The notes beneath the pieces are model-generated. The model searched no databases and had not been told where the DNA came from. It worked only from the letters and a program-made list of their open reading frames with translations. Shown piece by piece: positions 1-7,363 of a stretch of 64,000 nucleotides of DNA; positions within the stretch are counted from its first letter, which is position 1, and every line of letters begins with the position of its first letter. The stretch comes from CALAED01 sp036555725 (GTDB lineage: Bacteria; Actinomycetota; Actinomycetes; Streptosporangiales; Streptosporangiaceae), in the NCBI GenBank assembly GCA_036555725.1, contig DATBKU010000062.1:1-64000 (forward strand), given 5' to 3'. Both the position numbers and the translations under genes were made by a program.

Positions 1-94
1 GATCGCTGTCCAGCACGCGCAGCGCGGCGGCGGCATAGCGACCACGCACGTTCTCGCGTACCTGCTGATGTGTCTCGGCGTGCTGATCGGTCAC
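1..94 (-). CDS. arsM: Arsenite methyltransferase, N-terminal fragment (runs off the left edge)
   Basis: Only the first 31 codons are in the window. They begin with GTG at 92-94, which overlaps the TGA of the upstream arsR gene in a GTGA junction. The visible residues (MTDQHAETHQQVRENVRG, then RYAAAALRV) match the usual start of actinobacterial ArsM, where a VRExYAxAAxxV helix precedes the SAM-binding domain. ArsM methylates As(III) using S-adenosylmethionine. The coupling to an ArsR gene and the arsC gene nearby support the call. The catalytic cysteines lie outside the window, so another SAM-dependent methyltransferase cannot be excluded. Confidence 0.6.
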   Translation of the reverse strand, partial: MTDQHAETHQQVRENVRGRYAAAALRVLDSD

Positions 95-441
95 GGCTGG
101 ACCTCCTCGCAGACAGGGGCCGGGGCGGTGGGGACGGGACGCCCCATCACAACGTCCGCGGCGGTGGGGAAGCAGGAAACGCACGCGTCGTTGATCCGGT
201 AGAACGCGGCCGTGCCCCGCCGCTCGACCAGCACGAAACGCACCTTTACCAACTGCTTGAGATGAGCGGACACGGTCGATTGCCCGACCTCGACGGCGGC
301 CACGATGGCACCCACGCTCATCGGCTCGCCGCGGCGGGCCAGCAGCGAAACGATCTGGATCCGGGTGGCATCGCCCAGCGCCTTAAACCACGAGGCGTAC
401 TCTTCGGCGGCGACCCGATCCAACGGCTCCACGACATCCAT
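91..441 (-). CDS. arsR: ArsR/SmtB-family metalloregulator
   Basis: A 116-residue winged-helix repressor of the ArsR family. The helix-turn-helix spans about residues 19-75 (LGDATRIQIVSLLARRGEP, then VGQSTVSAHLKQLV), followed by a beta-wing (LVERRGTAAFYRI). A cysteine pair near the C-terminus (ACVSCFP) and a final CEEVQP could ligate As(III). I chose the ATG at 439-441, which opens the conserved domain; the longer open frame to 753 has no family similarity. It overlaps the arsM start by 4 nt, so the two are translationally coupled. It probably represses its own operon through the inverted repeat at 440-455. Confidence 0.85.
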   Translation of the reverse strand: MDVVEPLDRVAAEEYASWFKALGDATRIQIVSLLARRGEPMSVGAIVAAVEVGQSTVSAHLKQLVKVRFVLVERRGTAAFYRINDACVSCFPTAADVVMGRPVPTAPAPVCEEVQP

Positions 442-455
442 CGTTAATCGACGAT
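440..455. promoter_or_regulatory. Putative ArsR operator over the arsR start
   Basis: A perfect inverted repeat, ATCGT-N6-ACGAT, begins on the arsR start codon and runs upstream. A further ACGAT copy follows at 456-462 in degenerate form. AT-rich inverted repeats over the start or -10 are typical ArsR operators. The assignment rests on position and symmetry only. Confidence 0.4.
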
Positions 456-512
456 AGACGATGATGGCCGAGAAAGCCATCCATCCGCGCCAGCAGGCCT
501 GATCGTGCTGGA

Positions 513-1055
513 TCAGCAGTCGACTTCGAGCGTGAGTTGGCGACGGTGGAAATCGAAATGCCGAGTGGGATAGCGGTAGATGTCGGCGACGGTCATGTAG
601 TCGGTGAAGAACGGATCCCACCGGACCGGGTAGTACATGCCCCGAGCCAGGTCGGCCGCCGTCTCCCCATCGAGGCGGCGGCGCAGGGACGCGATGACAC
701 GGTCGAATTTCGCCCCCATCCGCCGGCGGTTGTAGACGTGGACCGCACCGCACGGCCCCAGGTAGTTGACGACGTCGAACGGCCTGGTCGCCGCGTCCAG
801 CAGGCGCGCAAAGCCGCGGCTGACACCGCCGGGAAGCCTGCCGAACACGCGCATCAAGCTCAGCAACCGCAACACGATCATGTAGCCGAACAGCATGTGG
901 AACAGCAAGTGCTCGTTGCTCCAGCGTGTCCCGTCAGAGAGCCTGGCCAGGTCAGCCTCGGTGGCGGTATCGAGCAGACGATGGAACTCGGCCTGGACCC
1001 GCTCCAACTCGTCGTGCACGACCCGCCGATCCCACGCCTGATCCTCGGCTGCCAT
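513..1055 (-). CDS. DinB-like four-helix-bundle protein
   Basis: A 180-residue protein of the DinB/YfiT-like superfamily. It has a first histidine pair in the WSNEHLLFHMLF helix (about residues 46-57) and a C-terminal FHRRQL motif (about 169-174). That arrangement is the usual metal-binding histidine triad of DinB-type enzymes, many of which are thiol (mycothiol or bacillithiol) transferases. I chose the ATG at 1053-1055 because it has GGAAAGG upstream and begins the family-like sequence. The gene sits between arsenic-resistance genes on the arsR strand. A thiol-dependent detoxification role would suit the setting but is only inference. Confidence 0.6.
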   Translation of the reverse strand: MAAEDQAWDRRVVHDELERVQAEFHRLLDTATEADLARLSDGTRWSNEHLLFHMLFGYMIVLRLLSLMRVFGRLPGGVSRGFARLLDAATRPFDVVNYLGPCGAVHVYNRRRMGAKFDRVIASLRRRLDGETAADLARGMYYPVRWDPFFTDYMTVADIYRYPTRHFDFHRRQLTLEVDC

Positions 1056-1347
1056 GCCATCACCTTTCCAGCCATTAAGCGCTCGGCACCACTGCCAGCA
1101 CGCCATGACATGCCGGACGGACAGGGCGTGACGGGGCCCCGCCCGATCCGCGACGAGATCCGCACGGGCCAAGGGCTCGTCGTAGAACCGACCGGCAGGT
1201 CAGGCCACCATCCTCTCAAACGCTCCGGCCAACCGCCTGCAAGACACAGCCCCTTGGCGCAGCGCCAACGTGGGCGGCGCGTCGCCGGGAGCCTGCCATT
1301 CGGAGGCGGTGGGCATACAGCATTGACAAGAAGACACTTCAGCAATT
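1056..1347. other. Intergenic region without a recognisable gene
   Basis: Open frames here on both strands have no recognisable family. The region separates the divergent DinB-like gene and the broken arsR gene and presumably holds both promoters. An ATTGAC element near 1322 could be a -35 for the rightward transcript. Confidence 0.4.
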
Positions 1348-1367
1348 ATTGAGTCAATGTTGATTGA
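1348..1367 (+). promoter_or_regulatory. Putative ArsR-type operator with two overlapping inverted repeats
   Basis: ATTGA-g-TCAAT (1348-1358) and TCAAT-gttg-ATTGA (1354-1367) overlap to give three alternating ATTGA/TCAAT half sites. They lie 10-30 nt before the GTG start at 1378. AT-rich repeated half sites like these are characteristic of ArsR operators. The site looks intact even though the gene it serves is truncated. Confidence 0.45.
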
Positions 1368-1377
1368 GGAAACTACC

Positions 1378-1612
1378 GTGGAGCGGCGAGTCGTGATCCA
1401 CGCCGCGCTCGCCGAACCTGCGCGGCTGGCGGTGGTGGACACTCTCGCCCTCGGCGATGCGTCACCGGGTGAACTGGGCGCGGCGCTCGCCCTGCCGTCC
1501 AATCTGCTGACACCTTCGAGACCGCCTTCAGCGAGATCGCCGCCAGCATCGACCAGCTCAACCCAGTGATCACAAACCCCCGACGACACGCCAACCGGCG
1601 AGACACCGACTG
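1378..1612 (+). pseudogene. Truncated ArsR-family regulator, deletion remnant
   Basis: From GTG 1378 (GAGGA at 1366-1370) the frame encodes the first helices of an ArsR regulator: RRVVIHAALAEPARLAVVD, then a LALPSNLL recognition-helix start. The HTH then ends abruptly and the frame closes at 1569. The next frame (from about 1513 to a TGA at 1612) carries the coding-like stretch DTFETAFSEIAASIDQLNPV, which could be the C-terminus of the same or a neighbouring protein. The simplest reading is an internal out-of-frame deletion. The wing and metal site are missing, so it cannot work as a normal repressor. Confidence 0.6.
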
Positions 1613-1718
1613 ACCGCGCCACGGTACCCGGTACCTGACCCCACTGATCGCGGCACACCGCGCACGGCACATACGCGCGGCTCACACATCGGCCCCACCC
1701 AGCAGCGAGGAGATAGTC

Positions 1719-2384
1719 ATGACCGGGCCCGCCGGCACCTATCGACACTCCGAGCTGAGCATCGACCAACAGCACGCCCTGCTCACCGCGACCCGCAAAC
1801 TCGCCGACGAATTCGCCGGCACCTTCGGCACGCAGACCATCGACCGGTTCCTGCACTCCAGCTACGACCAGTTCATCAACCGGGGCAGCATTCCGCACTT
1901 CCTGCCCTTGCTGGCCGAACGCCTCGCCCGCCAGCGGCTGCGCGCCCTGGCCCGAATCGAAGGCAAAGACACCGGCGACACCCCCATCGTGCTGTTCTTG
2001 TGCGTGCACAACGCCGGCCGCTCGCAAATGGCGCTTGGATTCCTCCAGCATTTGGCCGGAGATGGTGTGATCGGTTGGTCCGGCGGCTCCGAACCCGGCA
2101 ACTTGCTCAACCCGACCGCGATCGAGGCGATGCGGGAGCGCGGCATCGATATCTCTGGGGAGTTCCCCAAGCCGTGGACCGATGAGATCGCCCGGGCCGC
2201 CGACGTCGTCGTCACCATGGGCTGCGGCGACGCCTGCCCGATCTTCCCGGGCAAACGCTACGAAGACTGGGTCCTCGACGACCCCGAAGGCCTCGACTTG
2301 GAAGCCGTCCGACCCATCCGCGACGCAATCGAACGCCGCGTCCGCACACTCCTCAAGGAGATCGACGTCCCCCTTCGCCCCTGA
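1719..2384 (+). CDS. arsC: Arsenate reductase, LMW-phosphatase fold with N-terminal helical domain
   Basis: A 221-residue protein. Residues 1-80 form a helical N-terminal domain, as in corynebacterial and mycobacterial arsenate-mycothiol transferase type enzymes. Residues 89-221 are a low-molecular-weight tyrosine phosphatase fold. The P-loop is C95-VHNAG-R101-S, and a late WVLDDPEG segment supplies the usual aspartate. Enzymes of this type reduce As(V) to As(III), generally via mycothiol and mycoredoxin in actinobacteria. GAGGAG precedes the ATG. It lies next to arsR and arsM, but no arsenite exporter gene is visible; one may lie beyond the left edge. Confidence 0.85.
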   Translation: MTGPAGTYRHSELSIDQQHALLTATRKLADEFAGTFGTQTIDRFLHSSYDQFINRGSIPHFLPLLAERLARQRLRALARIEGKDTGDTPIVLFLCVHNAGRSQMALGFLQHLAGDGVIGWSGGSEPGNLLNPTAIEAMRERGIDISGEFPKPWTDEIARAADVVVTMGCGDACPIFPGKRYEDWVLDDPEGLDLEAVRPIRDAIERRVRTLLKEIDVPLRP

Positions 2385-2422
2385 CGGGACTGTAGTTTCA
2401 ACGGCTTGCGCCGTGAGGCGTT

Positions 2423-3170
2423 GTGTGATCCGAGTGGAGGTAGGAGACCTTTGCCGTCTGGCCTGTCGTAGCAGGTCAGCGTAGCTGGGGCAGCCTGATC
2501 CGGGTGGTGCCGGGGAGGGTGGGAGCAGCCCCGACAAAGCCCGGACGGGTCAGTACTGCCAGATGGCGCGGGCCTGGTGAGCGAGACGGAAAGGAGTACG
2601 CGAGGAACCGGCGTCGTTACGTCCCTCAAAATTACACCGGCTCGAACCTGGTGGATCTGGGCCGGAGGCGGTGCGCACCCGCCCCCTTGCTGTTGGGGTC
2701 GGGGAACTTCTTGGCCGGTATGCCGTTGCTGTCCGGGAGGCCATGAGGAAGGACTGCGGCGTACTCGTGGCGATGCCGCTGGGACACAGTCGGGCTCCTC
2801 TTTCGTCGAGCGGATCACAGTGAACACGGGAACCGTCTGGGGTCTTGCCTGCCGACGCGCGGCCAGCGCGGATGGGTGGGCTGGGCGCATCGACCGCCGA
2901 TCGGCCCGGGGCGGGACGGAGCCGCCGTAGTAGTCCGAGGCCGGGAGAGCCGGCCACATGGCCAAGGGCGGCAGCGGGAACGCGAAAGGCGGATGCTGCA
3001 ATGCCGAAAGACGCGCCCCCGAATGAGGGCCGGGCCCGCTCGAAGCACCGTGAGGGCGATGCTGGAGCACAGATCCCCACCCCCAGCGCTCGTGATTGAA
3101 CGCCATGGCGCGCCTAATGCCGGCGAGCAGTCCGACGCCGAGGTCCACGACGTTCGACTGACACCGCGCT
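2423..3170 (+). mobile_element. Probable group II intron remnant (5' ribozyme region, maturase lost)
   Basis: This stretch has no credible gene but looks like the upstream part of an actinobacterial group II intron. It has a possible 5' boundary GTGTG at 2423 and an AACACGGGAACCGTCTGG block at about 2822. Around 2926-2980 a GTAGTAGTCCGAGGCCGGGA block is followed by AAGGGCGGCAGCGGG, the kind of leader usually found just before the reverse-transcriptase ORF. A short in-frame start follows (MPKDAPPNEGRARSKH at about 3001), but no RT, maturase or domain V hairpin is present. It is therefore a 3'-truncated, dead copy. The family call rests on remembered resemblance, and the boundaries are approximate. 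Confidence 0.45.
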
Positions 3171-3386
3171 GACGCCCCATCAATAACCTCATGGTCATCG
3201 TGTTGAGAGAGCCCATGACAGGTGCTGTGGAGATGGCTCGATCGGTTTGTGTAGGCAGCCCCAAAGACACGCTCGCAGCGACGCGCGGACGGTTGCCGTT
3301 CGGACAAGGGCAGTCGGAATGTGCACCATGAGTCCATTTCGCTACCCGAATTCCTACGCCGGGCATGGAAGCAACCGTCGAATCGT

Positions 3387-3412
3387 CTGACCTCCACATC
3401 CATGGAGGTCAG
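3387..3412 (+). promoter_or_regulatory. Perfect 10-bp hairpin that buries the ribosome binding site
   Basis: CTGACCTCCA (3387-3396) pairs perfectly with TGGAGGTCAG (3403-3412) across a 6-nt loop. The 3' arm contains the GGAGGT Shine-Dalgarno of the next gene, whose TTG start is at 3418. As RNA the stem would sequester the ribosome binding site. As DNA the palindrome could equally be an operator for the HTH regulator it precedes. Confidence 0.55.
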
Positions 3413-3417
3413 CAAAG

Positions 3418-4854
3418 TTGTCCCACGAGTGGAAAGGTCGCAAGTTGGTGAGTGCCCTCAATGAGACTGGGCCCCAGGGGGGCATGGGCCATAACCAGAC
3501 GACGCTGTGCGTCCGGCCAGAAGGTGCAGCAGATTCGAGATCACTTGGGGACCGAGTACGGCAACTACGTGTTCTGCGGGGAATGTCGCAGCGGGATCTT
3601 GGACGCCCCGAGCTCAGCCACTGCTATATCTCCTTGATCGAATCCGGGAAGCGCAACCCGAGCGCCTATGTAGTCGAGGCGCTGGCACGGAAGCTCCAGT
3701 GTTCGTCGACCTATTTGGAGTACGGGGTCAGCGAAGAGGTGCTGGCGGACCTGCCGTGGCGATTGCGACGTGCGCAGAGCGCGCTTGAGCGCGGCCAGGC
3801 CGATGACGCGTTGTCACAGTTCTCATTCTTGCTCCAGGACACTGATGCCGACGCGCTTCCGGAACTGCAACGGGAAGCTAGGCGTGGGCTTGCTATGAGC
3901 CTGGCAGCGTGCGGACGGATAGACGAAGCGATAAACGATCTGCAGGCCGCGGCGAACACGGTGTATGGCATCGCCTGGGATGAGTGGGCAAGACTCCAGG
4001 CCTGCCTATGCCGATGCCACCGCAGGCACGGAAACGTAGACGAGGCCATTGAGCTGGCGGAACAGGCTGCCACGACATTGCAGGCCGAAGCAGCGCAGAA
4101 TACAGACGCGTGGATCCATGTCGGCCTGGTGCTGCTAGAGGCGTACGGATCACGTGGCGACGTGTTCACCACTCGTCGGTTGGCTAACCGGCTCGTCCGA
4201 GCAGCGGACGACGGGGTCGATACCCAGCGGCGAACAAAGGTCTACCTGCATGCCGCGTGCACGGCCGACCTGCTGGGTGACCACGCCGCCGCGGCCAACG
4301 TCGCCGAACAAGCACTGGCAGCGCTCAGCGATCAAGGCGACGCTGACGACGCCGGCGTGCTGGACCATGCGCGGCTACTACTGTTGCGCGGCCGTCCTAC
4401 CGATGTCGAGCAGGCGCGTCTTCTGTTCAAGGCGCACCAACGGGTCCTCAGTCGTACGCGAAGCAGTGGCCCTACACCCTCGGCGTGCCTGGCCGAACTG
4501 GCCCGAGCCGAACTGGCTGCGAATCATCCGCGCGTGGCGGCCGCACACGCGCGCCACGCCATCGAACTACTCGGGGAGGCGAACAGCGAGGCAATGACCC
4601 AATCTCTCGCCGTCCTCGGACACGCGCTTATCCACCTCGGCGAACACAAAGACGCGATCGATACCCTGGAGCACTGCGCGATCTGCATGGAACGAATCGG
4701 GCAGCACTACCAGGCTGCTCGCGTCTGGTACGACGTCGCCGAGTTGCTCCGCAACACCGGAGCCGACGGCCGGCAAGAGAGCGTCGCCTACCACCATGCG
4801 CTTCGTCTTATCGGACTCACCGCCCATTCCCCTGGTTCAGCGACCCTGCGCTGA
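3418..4854 (+). CDS. XRE-family HTH regulator with C-terminal TPR array
   Basis: A 478-residue protein. An XRE helix-turn-helix lies at about residues 43-105 (LGDRVRQLRVLRGMSQRDLG, then HCYISLIESGKRNPS). It is followed by some 350 residues of paired helices with TPR-like spacing. This architecture is widespread in actinomycetes for regulators of secondary metabolism or differentiation, some of them sensing small ligands in the TPR groove. I chose TTG 3418 because GGAGGT sits 8 nt upstream; ATG 3484 is an in-frame alternative that still keeps the HTH. Codon use is less GC-biased than in the core genes, consistent with transfer. The RBS hairpin at 3387-3412 suggests translational or autogenous control. 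Confidence 0.7.
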   Translation: MSHEWKGRKLVSALNETGPQGGMGHNQTTLCVRPEGAADSRSLGDRVRQLRVLRGMSQRDLGRPELSHCYISLIESGKRNPSAYVVEALARKLQCSSTYLEYGVSEEVLADLPWRLRRAQSALERGQADDALSQFSFLLQDTDADALPELQREARRGLAMSLAACGRIDEAINDLQAAANTVYGIAWDEWARLQACLCRCHRRHGNVDEAIELAEQAATTLQAEAAQNTDAWIHVGLVLLEAYGSRGDVFTTRRLANRLVRAADDGVDTQRRTKVYLHAACTADLLGDHAAAANVAEQALAALSDQGDADDAGVLDHARLLLLRGRPTDVEQARLLFKAHQRVLSRTRSSGPTPSACLAELARAELAANHPRVAAAHARHAIELLGEANSEAMTQSLAVLGHALIHLGEHKDAIDTLEHCAICMERIGQHYQAARVWYDVAELLRNTGADGRQESVAYHHALRLIGLTAHSPGSATLR

Positions 4855-4933
4855 CCTGTGACCGGCACGACCCCCGCAAGGTGAACGTCGAGGAGCACCA
4901 TGACCGACTGGACGAACGCGCGACTCGTTCACG

Positions 4934-5263
4934 ATGCCCCAAGTCGTCTTCCACGTGCTGTCCGGACGGTGGACGCTCCCCGTGCTCGCCGCACTGGAGC
5001 CAGGCCCACGGCGGCACAACGAACTACGCCGCGCCATCCAACCCGTACACCCGAAGGTCCTCAACGAGACACTGCACCGACTGACCACCCAGCAACTCCT
5101 CCGCCGCGAGGTGCGCGCCGGAACACCACCAGCCGTCTATTACGCGCTCTCCGATCCCGCACGCTCACTCATGCAGGAACTCGAATCCCTGCTGGCTTGG
5201 GCGAATGACACCCCGTCGCTCCTCCAGCACTGGCGAGGGCACGCCCAGCGCACCCGGCTATAG
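4934..5263 (+). CDS. HxlR-family transcriptional regulator (N-terminus probably frameshifted)
   Basis: A 109-residue winged-helix protein of the HxlR family: LSGRWTLPVLAALEPGPRRH, then NELRRAI and HPKVLNETLHRL. The ATG at 4934 has no Shine-Dalgarno. The well-placed start is ATG 4900 behind GAGGAG, in another frame, encoding MTDWTNARLVHDA, a normal HxlR N-terminus. Removing one C from the CCCC run at 4937-4940 would join the two into a full-length protein of about 120 residues. The gene therefore probably carries a 1-nt insertion, or that run is a sequencing error. It lies 80 nt after the XRE-TPR gene on the same strand. Confidence 0.6.
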   Translation: MPQVVFHVLSGRWTLPVLAALEPGPRRHNELRRAIQPVHPKVLNETLHRLTTQQLLRREVRAGTPPAVYYALSDPARSLMQELESLLAWANDTPSLLQHWRGHAQRTRL

Positions 5264-5616
5264 CGAATCGATCATGCACTCCCCGCTCCGGGATCCGGCG
5301 TTCATAAAACCGCCTGTTTGGGCAGCATCCGACATTCGGTTCTACTACTCATTCAGCGCAGGGATCCCGCATACTTCCGAAGCCATCTACCAACCCGAAA
5401 TCAACAGGCTAGTCGGACGCCGGTAATCTGATTGTGTGCGTGTCCCTGGCACGTCCTGGAAATTGCGGCTTAGTCCGTCATCCATCTTCTGTCAGTCGTC
5501 CGCCAATGTCCAATCCTTGTGATCGAGTAGACCTGATCGTGGCTGCGTAGCGCCCAATGTCGAGCAAGATTGTCCCGGGTTCGACCCAGGTCTGCGACTA
5601 AGCCGACTATTGATGG
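5264..5616. other. Intergenic region, no gene seen
   Basis: Lower GC than the surroundings and no ORF with family similarity. A GGGTTCGACCC segment near 5573 resembles a tRNA T-arm, but the flanking stems do not form and no tRNA is present. A TGTCAGTC octamer at 5490-5497 recurs twice upstream of the SARP fusion gene. Confidence 0.4.
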
Positions 5617-5683
5617 GTGTCAGTCAAGTGTCAGTCGATGCGACTGCAGCCTATTGACCAGTAAGTCCACAGGTTCGCAGTAT
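5617..5683 (+). promoter_or_regulatory. Candidate SARP-type direct repeats and promoter
   Basis: GTGTCAGTC occurs at 5617-5625 and again at 5628-5636, an exact 11-bp period. That gives the heptamer + 4-nt spacer + heptamer layout typical of SARP binding sites. Downstream lie TTGACC (5654-5659) and, after 18 nt, CAGTAT (5678-5683), a plausible -35/-10 pair. The gene starting at 5775 encodes a SARP-type DNA-binding domain, so autoregulation is a reasonable inference. Confidence 0.4.
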
Positions 5684-5774
5684 GCAGCCGGGGCATGATG
5701 CGTTACCTTTGTGAATCCGGGAGGCCACAACTCGTACGGTCGTCGACGCAAAGCCCGGCACGGAAGGCTGACGG

Positions 5775-7334
5775 ATGGAGTTTCGGGTCCTGAGGTCAAG
5801 GCTCGAAGTGCTCGATGACTGGGACAAACCAGTCCCAATCCCTCAGTCCCTCATCCGGGCGGCGATCTCAGCGCTGGTGCTTCATGAAGGTGTGCCCCTG
5901 TGGCGCACCGAGCTAATGGACCTGATCTGGCCGCACCCGCCAACCGGAGGGGCACTGCGGACGTGCATTTATGACGTGCGCCATGTGATCGGGACCCAGC
6001 GGCTCGTCTGGGAGAGCGGGACCTACCGATTCGTTCTCGGCGAGTCCGACCGCACCGATCTTGCCGAGTTCCGTGCCACTGTCGCCGCCGCCGAGGCGGC
6101 GCTTCGGCGCGGAGAACGTGCATCGGCAGCGGAGCTACTCACTCAGGCACTCAAGCTGTGGGATAACCACCCACTGCGAGATCTCTCCGACACACCGGCC
6201 GCCACTGAAGCTGCCGAGAGTGTGGTAGAGGAGCTTCGGCAGGCACGAGACATGTTGGTAGCGATCAGGATCGAGCTCGGCCATCATCACGATCTGGTCG
6301 ACGTACTCAACGGCATAGTGGAAGCAGAGCCGCTCAATGAAGAGGTATGGGGCCAGCTAATGCTGGCGCTATATCTGACTGGTCGGCCGGCCGAGGCGCT
6401 CCATGCTTACTACCGCGCCCGCGCAGCCCTGGAGGATGCAGGCGTCGAACCGGATGAGCACCTGCAACAGCTGCGTCGCCAGATCCAAGCTCGCGATCCG
6501 GCGCTCGGCTGGTCCGGCGTGACTCTGGGGCGCCCGATGGCAGCCAAGCATTGGTCACCGACCGATTTCAAAACGGATGTTCCCCATCCTGCGCGCGTCT
6601 ACGATTATCTGCTCGGCGGCAAGGACAACTTCGTCGCGGATCGCCAGGTCGCGGAGCGGCTGATCGCAGGAAACCCGCAGATCGTTTGGCTCACCCGACA
6701 GAACCGACAGTTTCTGCTGCGAGTGGTGCGCTTTCTCGCCGCCGGATGCGGCATTCGCCAATTCATCGATATCGGCAGCGGACTGCCGACGCAGAACAAC
6801 GTGCACGAGGTCGCACGGACAGTAATCTCCGATGCTCGAGTCGTCTACGTCGATAACGACCCGATGGTGAGCGCACATGGCCGCGCACTCCTCGCGAGCG
6901 ACCCCCACACCGCGTTCGTCAAAGCCGATCTCCGTCACCCCGCTGAGATCATCAACGACCCCGAGACTCGGCGGGTCATCAACTTCACTAAGCCGGTCGC
7001 GCTCTTGCTGTTTGCCATCCTGCACTTCGTTGCGGACGACGACGCTCCGCACGATCACGTGACACAACTCCGGGATGTGCTGACACCGGACAGCTATCTC
7101 GCGCTCAGTCACGGAGCGCCAGCTGACGACAAGCGGATCCGTGAACTGAGCCGCGAGGCGTTCGAGAACGCAACGACGCAGCTCTGGGTGCGTCCGCCGG
7201 ACACGATCGCCCGCTTTTTCGACGGATTCGAGCTCCTGCCGCCCGGACTCGTGCCGATCACCGCGTGGCGTCCGGAGAGCAGCCGGCCGCGGCCGACCCG
7301 CCTCTTCGGAGGTGTCGGACGACTCAGATCTTGA
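5775..7334 (+). CDS. SARP-type regulator fused to a DUF574-family SAM methyltransferase
   Basis: A 519-residue two-part protein. Residues 1-95 resemble the OmpR-like winged helix of SARP/AfsR regulators (LRTCIYDVRHVIG, then WESGTYRF). Residues 96-240 form a bacterial transcriptional activation domain (PLNEEVWGQLMLALYLTGRP, EALHAYYRAR). From about residue 272 the sequence switches to the DUF574 / Methyltransf_19 SAM-dependent methyltransferase family, with HPARVYDYLLGGKDNFVADR, the SAM loop FIDIGSGLPT and the strand YVDNDPMV. The frame is continuous, with no stop or restart at the joint near 245-270. A P450 gene follows after 29 nt. The methyl acceptor is unknown. I know no characterised protein with this fusion. 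Confidence 0.75.
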   Translation: MEFRVLRSRLEVLDDWDKPVPIPQSLIRAAISALVLHEGVPLWRTELMDLIWPHPPTGGALRTCIYDVRHVIGTQRLVWESGTYRFVLGESDRTDLAEFRATVAAAEAALRRGERASAAELLTQALKLWDNHPLRDLSDTPAATEAAESVVEELRQARDMLVAIRIELGHHHDLVDVLNGIVEAEPLNEEVWGQLMLALYLTGRPAEALHAYYRARAALEDAGVEPDEHLQQLRRQIQARDPALGWSGVTLGRPMAAKHWSPTDFKTDVPHPARVYDYLLGGKDNFVADRQVAERLIAGNPQIVWLTRQNRQFLLRVVRFLAAGCGIRQFIDIGSGLPTQNNVHEVARTVISDARVVYVDNDPMVSAHGRALLASDPHTAFVKADLRHPAEIINDPETRRVINFTKPVALLLFAILHFVADDDAPHDHVTQLRDVLTPDSYLALSHGAPADDKRIRELSREAFENATTQLWVRPPDTIARFFDGFELLPPGLVPITAWRPESSRPRPTRLFGGVGRLRS

Positions 7335-7363
7335 CCGCCCAACCCTTCCCTAAGAGGTGGAAC

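Noticed and set aside
2433..2443. Possible second attachment site matching AGTGGAGGT at the ssrA end
   Set aside because: Only nine bases agree with the ssrA 3' end, which is expected by chance in this window.
1200..2537. Leftward 445-codon frame across the broken arsR and arsC
   Set aside because: It is antisense to arsC with its clear CVHNAGRS active site and has no family similarity.
5568..5590. tRNA-like T-arm (GGGTTCGACCC) that could mark a tRNA or attachment site
   Set aside because: The T-stem does not pair correctly, and no acceptor, anticodon or D stem can be drawn around it.
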